From JAFECT01 sp035551675 (GTDB lineage Bacteria; Pseudomonadota; Alphaproteobacteria; Caulobacterales; Caulobacteraceae), in NCBI GenBank assembly GCA_035551675.1, contig DASZMV010000037.1, positions 62,001 through 126,000 on the forward strand: a stretch of DNA of 64,000 nt, written 5' to 3'. The notes below the pieces were generated by a model. It did not search any database, was not told the origin of the DNA, and saw only the letters and a program-made list of their open reading frames with translations. This document shows, piece by piece, positions 61,275 through 64,000 of this stretch. How positions within the stretch are numbered: the first letter of the stretch is position 1; each line of letters starts with the position of its first letter. The position numbers were made by a program, and so were the translations under genes.

Positions 61275-61283
61275 TATGAAATT
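61275..61283. promoter_or_regulatory. TATGAAATT half-site in the divergent gap
   Basis: The 265-bp gap 61136-61400 separates the minus-strand operon from the plus-strand DUF1932 gene. TATGAAATT at 61275-61283 matches the half-sites at 45726 and 47655 and lies in the only AT-rich part of the gap (about 61260-61320). A GC-rich leader with CCCC/GGGG arms follows at 61331-61353. No full palindrome was found here. Confidence 0.35.
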
Positions 61284-61400
61284 GTTTTGTATGGACATGA
61301 ATAATCATTGCGGCGCATATCTAGACTGAACCCCTGCCCGTAATAGCGGGGAGGCATCCAGCCGTCGTGGCGGCGGAGGACCGGGAGGACGGAGAAACCT

Positions 61401-62252
61401 ATGGTCACCATAGCTGTCGTCGCCATGGGAGAAATGGGCTCCGCCATCGCTCAGCGGCTGGTCGAGCGCGGCGCCCGGGTGCTGACCTCACTGGCCGGCC
61501 GCAGCGGCGCGAGCGCCGAGCGGGCGAAGACTGCGGGCGTGGAAGTCGCCGACGACCAGGCCCTGGCGAGCGAGGCGGACATCTTCCTATCCATCGTACC
61601 CCCGGCGGCGGCCCCCGAAACGGCCGAGCGCTTCCGCACGCCGATTGCCGCGTCGGCGAAGAAGCCGCTCTATATCGACTGCAACGCCATCGCGCCCCAG
61701 ACCTTGAAGTCGATCGCCCAGCCGTTCCTGGACCAGGCCCTGCCGTTCGCCGACGCTTCGATCCTGGGCTGGCCGCCCAAGCCGGACGGCTACAGTCCCA
61801 AGGTCTATATGTCCGGCCCGATTGCGGAGGCGGCGGAGACTCTGAAGGGCCTGGGCCTCGACACCCGGCCGATGTCGCAGAATCTCGGCGACGCCTCGGG
61901 CATCAAGATGGCCTATGCCGCGATCACCAAAGGCATGCAGGCCATCGGCGCCGCAGCAGCCCTGGGCGCCGCGCGCGCGGGTGCGGCTGACGCCTTCCTC
62001 GAGGAGATGAAGGACACCCAGCCGCAGATCTACGCCTGGCTCGTGCGCATGCTGCCGGTGATGGCGCGCAAGGCCTATCGCTGGGACGACGAGATGCTCG
62101 AGATCGCGCGCTTCATGCAGCCGGAGGCGGGCGGCGTGCAGATGTTCGAGGGCGCGGCGGCGCTCTATCGCCACGTCGCCGAAGAGAACCGCATTGGTCC
62201 CGACGCCGAGATGATCTCCATCGTCGATCGCTTCGTGAAACCGCCGGCCTAG
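61401..62252 (+). CDS. NAD(P)-dependent dehydrogenase with DUF1932
   Basis: A 283-residue member of the 3-hydroxyisobutyrate/6-phosphogluconate dehydrogenase superfamily. The N-terminal Rossmann domain begins ITIAVVAMG-like (VTIAVVAMGEMGSAIAQRLV), where the first Gly of the usual GxGxMG is Ala. SIVPPAAAPETAERF and the helical C-terminus with SGIKMAYAAITKGMQAIGAA match the DUF1932 group. It probably oxidises a beta-hydroxy acid or related compound. It is the first gene of a new plus-strand unit and lies 3 bases before an acyl-CoA dehydrogenase. Confidence 0.87.
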   Translation: MVTIAVVAMGEMGSAIAQRLVERGARVLTSLAGRSGASAERAKTAGVEVADDQALASEADIFLSIVPPAAAPETAERFRTPIAASAKKPLYIDCNAIAPQTLKSIAQPFLDQALPFADASILGWPPKPDGYSPKVYMSGPIAEAAETLKGLGLDTRPMSQNLGDASGIKMAYAAITKGMQAIGAAAALGAARAGAADAFLEEMKDTQPQIYAWLVRMLPVMARKAYRWDDEMLEIARFMQPEAGGVQMFEGAAALYRHVAEENRIGPDAEMISIVDRFVKPPA

Positions 62253-62255
62253 GTC

Positions 62256-63422
62256 GTGGACCTCGCCCTCAGCGAATCGCAGAAGGACATCCGCGACCTG
62301 GCGCGCAAGGTCTGCGCGGATTTCGACGACGACTATTGGCTGAAGGCCGACGAGGCCGCCGAGTTTCCGCACGCCTTTCATCGCGCGATAGCCGACGCGG
62401 GCCTGTTGGGCGTCGCCATGCCCCAGGCTTTTGGTGGTGCGGGCCTCGGCATAGCGGAAGCCGCGGTCCTGATGCGCGAGATCGCGGAGTCGGGCGCGGG
62501 CCTTGCCGGCGCGTCGTCGATCCACATGAATATCTTCGGCCTGCAGCCCGTCGTGGTGTTCGGAACCGACGCGCAGAAGGCGCGCATGCTGGCGCCGTTG
62601 ATCGCGGGGCTGGAAAAGGCCTGTTTCGCGGTGACCGAACCGGACGCCGGTCTCAACACCACGGAGATCAAGACCCGCGCCGACCGCGCCGGCGATGTCT
62701 ACCGAATCTCCGGGCAGAAAATCTGGATCTCCACCGCCCAGGTCGCCGACAAGGCGATGATCCTCGCGCGCACGACGCCGCTCGATCAGGTGAAGAAGAA
62801 GACCGAAGGCCTGAGCCTTTTCTACTCGCCGCTCGACCGCTCGAAGGTGGAAGTGCGCAGCATTCGCAAGATGGGCCGACACGCGGTGGACTCCAACATG
62901 CTGTTCTTCGACGGCCTGGAGGTTCCGGTCGAAGACCGCATCGGTGAGGAAGGTCAGGGCTTCAAGATGTTGCTGCACGGCCTCAATCCCGAACGCGTGC
63001 TGGTGGGCGCCGAGGCGGTGGGCCTGGGGATGGCGGCGGTGCGCCGAGCGTCGAACTACGCACGCGAGCGCGTCGTATTCGGGCGGCCCATCGGCCAGAA
63101 CCAGGGCATCCAGCATCCCCTGGCCAAGGCCTGGATGAACCTGGAAGCCGCCTGGCTGATGGTGATGAAGGCCGCTTCGCTCTACGACGCGAACCAGGAA
63201 TGCGGCGCGGAGGCCAACAGCGGTAAGTACCTCGCGGCCGAAGCCTGTTTCACCGCCTGCGAGACCGCCATCCAGACCCACGGCGGCATGGGCTATTCCG
63301 CCGAATATCATGTGGAGCGCTACATGCGCGAATGCTTCATCCCGCGCATCGCGCCGGTGAGCCCGCAGATGATCCTGAACTTCATTGCCGAGAAGGTGCT
63401 CGACCTTCCCAAGTCCTATTGA
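62256..63422 (+). CDS. Acyl-CoA dehydrogenase
   Basis: A 388-residue flavoprotein starting with GTG 62256. AVTEPDAGLNTTEIKTRADR and YRISGQKIWISTAQVADKAM form the FAD/substrate region, and QTHGGMGYSAEYHVERYMRE with the C-terminal ISPQ-like IAPVSPQMILNFIAEKVLDL is typical. It resembles the group acting on branched or short acyl-CoAs. It is a different subfamily from the dehydrogenase at 49545. A TPP enzyme gene begins 12 bases downstream. Confidence 0.91.
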   Translation: MDLALSESQKDIRDLARKVCADFDDDYWLKADEAAEFPHAFHRAIADAGLLGVAMPQAFGGAGLGIAEAAVLMREIAESGAGLAGASSIHMNIFGLQPVVVFGTDAQKARMLAPLIAGLEKACFAVTEPDAGLNTTEIKTRADRAGDVYRISGQKIWISTAQVADKAMILARTTPLDQVKKKTEGLSLFYSPLDRSKVEVRSIRKMGRHAVDSNMLFFDGLEVPVEDRIGEEGQGFKMLLHGLNPERVLVGAEAVGLGMAAVRRASNYARERVVFGRPIGQNQGIQHPLAKAWMNLEAAWLMVMKAASLYDANQECGAEANSGKYLAAEACFTACETAIQTHGGMGYSAEYHVERYMRECFIPRIAPVSPQMILNFIAEKVLDLPKSY

Positions 63423-63434
63423 GGACCGCGCGAC

Positions 63435-64000
63435 ATGTCGACCAGCTACACCGTCAGTGATCTCGTCGCCGAGTTCCTCGCCCGCTGCGAGGTGGAGACG
63501 GCCTTCGGCGTCGTCTCGGTGCACAATGTGCCCATGCTCGACGCCGTGGCGCGCAGCAACCGCATCCGCTTCGTCATGGCGCGCGGCGAGCTGGGCGCAA
63601 GTCACATGGCCGATGGCTATGGCCGCGCCTCGGGTAAGCTCGGTGTCTTGTTCTCGAGCACGGGCCCCGGCGCCTCGAACGCCGCCACCGGTCTGGTGGA
63701 AGGCCGGTTCGCATCCACGCCCATGCTGCACATCACCGGCCAGTCGTCGACACGCTTCGTCGATCGCGACATGGGATCGGTCCACGACATCCCCGACCAG
63801 CTCGGCCTGATGGCAAGCGCGGGTAAGGCTTCTTATCGCGTGCGTACGCCATCGGACGCGTTCGCGGTGCTGCGACAGGCGGCGGCCGATGCGCTCAGCT
63901 TCCCGCGCGGACCAGTCACCGTGGAAGTCCCCATCGATGTGCAGAGCATGGCGGTCGAACGGCCCGCGGGCCTCGACGATTACCTCCTGCCGACGCCGGC
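63435..64000 (+). CDS. TPP-dependent enzyme, 3' end outside window
   Basis: The frame from ATG 63435 (MSTSYTVSDLVAEFLARCEV) is open to the window edge; 188 complete residues are visible. RGELGASHMADGYGRASG carries the catalytic Glu of the TPP pyrimidine domain, and FSSTGPGASNAATGLVEGRF with HITGQSSTRFVDRD follows the acetolactate synthase/oxalyl-CoA decarboxylase pattern. It is the fourth TPP enzyme in the island. The TPP-binding C-terminal domain lies outside, so the exact subgroup cannot be judged. Confidence 0.85.
   Translation, partial: MSTSYTVSDLVAEFLARCEVETAFGVVSVHNVPMLDAVARSNRIRFVMARGELGASHMADGYGRASGKLGVLFSSTGPGASNAATGLVEGRFASTPMLHITGQSSTRFVDRDMGSVHDIPDQLGLMASAGKASYRVRTPSDAFAVLRQAAADALSFPRGPVTVEVPIDVQSMAVERPAGLDDYLLPTP

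Noticed and set aside
61587..63785. Minus-strand open frame of 732 codons
   Set aside because: It lies antisense to the DUF1932 dehydrogenase and acyl-CoA dehydrogenase, has an Arg/His/Asp-rich composition typical of antisense frames in GC-rich DNA, and matches no family.

Overview
The window is GC-rich, densely packed DNA with many 4-bp start/stop overlaps (ATGA, GTGA). It looks like an alphaproteobacterium. Caulobacterales or Sphingomonadales would fit the mix of families, but that placement is an inference from gene style; there is no rRNA or other marker gene in view. No tRNA, rRNA, CRISPR array or replication origin was found.

Layout. (1) 1-11095: the 3' part of a giant Ser/Thr-rich RHS/YD-repeat protein that enters from the left. 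It carries a LysM domain, a hydrophobic Gly/Ala-rich region and a DUF4329/JAB-like tip, and is translationally coupled to a small exported protein that is a candidate immunity partner. (2) 11187-11442: remnant of an IS200/REP-type transposase. (3) 11501-16095: a TibC-type O-heptosyltransferase, two TPR proteins, a small unknown protein and an FkbM methyltransferase. (4) 16200-35826: one long plus-strand flagellar basal-body/export cluster, fliQ-fliR-flhB-flhA-flgF-flgG-flgA-flgH-flgI-flgB-flgC-fliE-fliF-X-fliH-fliI-fliJ-fliK?-flgD-[decayed duplication]-flgE-fliM-fliN-fliO-fliP-sigma28-like. It encodes export gate, rod, rings, hook and ATPase. No fliG, motAB, flagellin, flgK, flgL or fliD lies in the window. 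FliF and FliM are short and FlhB has NPAH in place of NPTH. (5) 36005-64000: a catabolic island of CoA-thioester, 2-keto-acid and sugar-acid type enzymes under MarR and IclR regulators, running off the right end.

How the island may work. 36447-38677 holds an HMG-CoA-lyase-like enzyme, an SDR and a MarR regulator. 38835-45697 holds cupin, PanE-like reductase, cupin, TPP enzyme, ABM-fold protein, HpcH/HpaI aldolase and MetE-like protein. 45843-47653 is an aldo/keto reductase with an IclR regulator. 47807-54095 is a TPP enzyme followed by acyl-CoA dehydrogenase, acyl-CoA ligase, crotonase-fold protein and 3-hydroxyacyl-CoA dehydrogenase, a beta-oxidation-like set. On the minus strand 61135-54100 is an isochorismatase-like protein, cupin, TPP enzyme, 2-hydroxyacid dehydrogenase, IlvD/Edd dehydratase and DUF2332 protein. 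From 61401 on the plus strand come a DUF1932 dehydrogenase, a second acyl-CoA dehydrogenase and a fourth TPP enzyme cut by the window edge.

Most notable: a hook-basal-body cluster that seems stripped of its rotor-switch interface; a decayed tandem duplication across the flgD/flgE junction; two paralogous cupin+TPP modules about 16 kb apart in opposite orientations; related AT-rich inverted repeats in front of most island transcription units; and a heptosyltransferase close to a huge Ser/Thr-rich surface protein.
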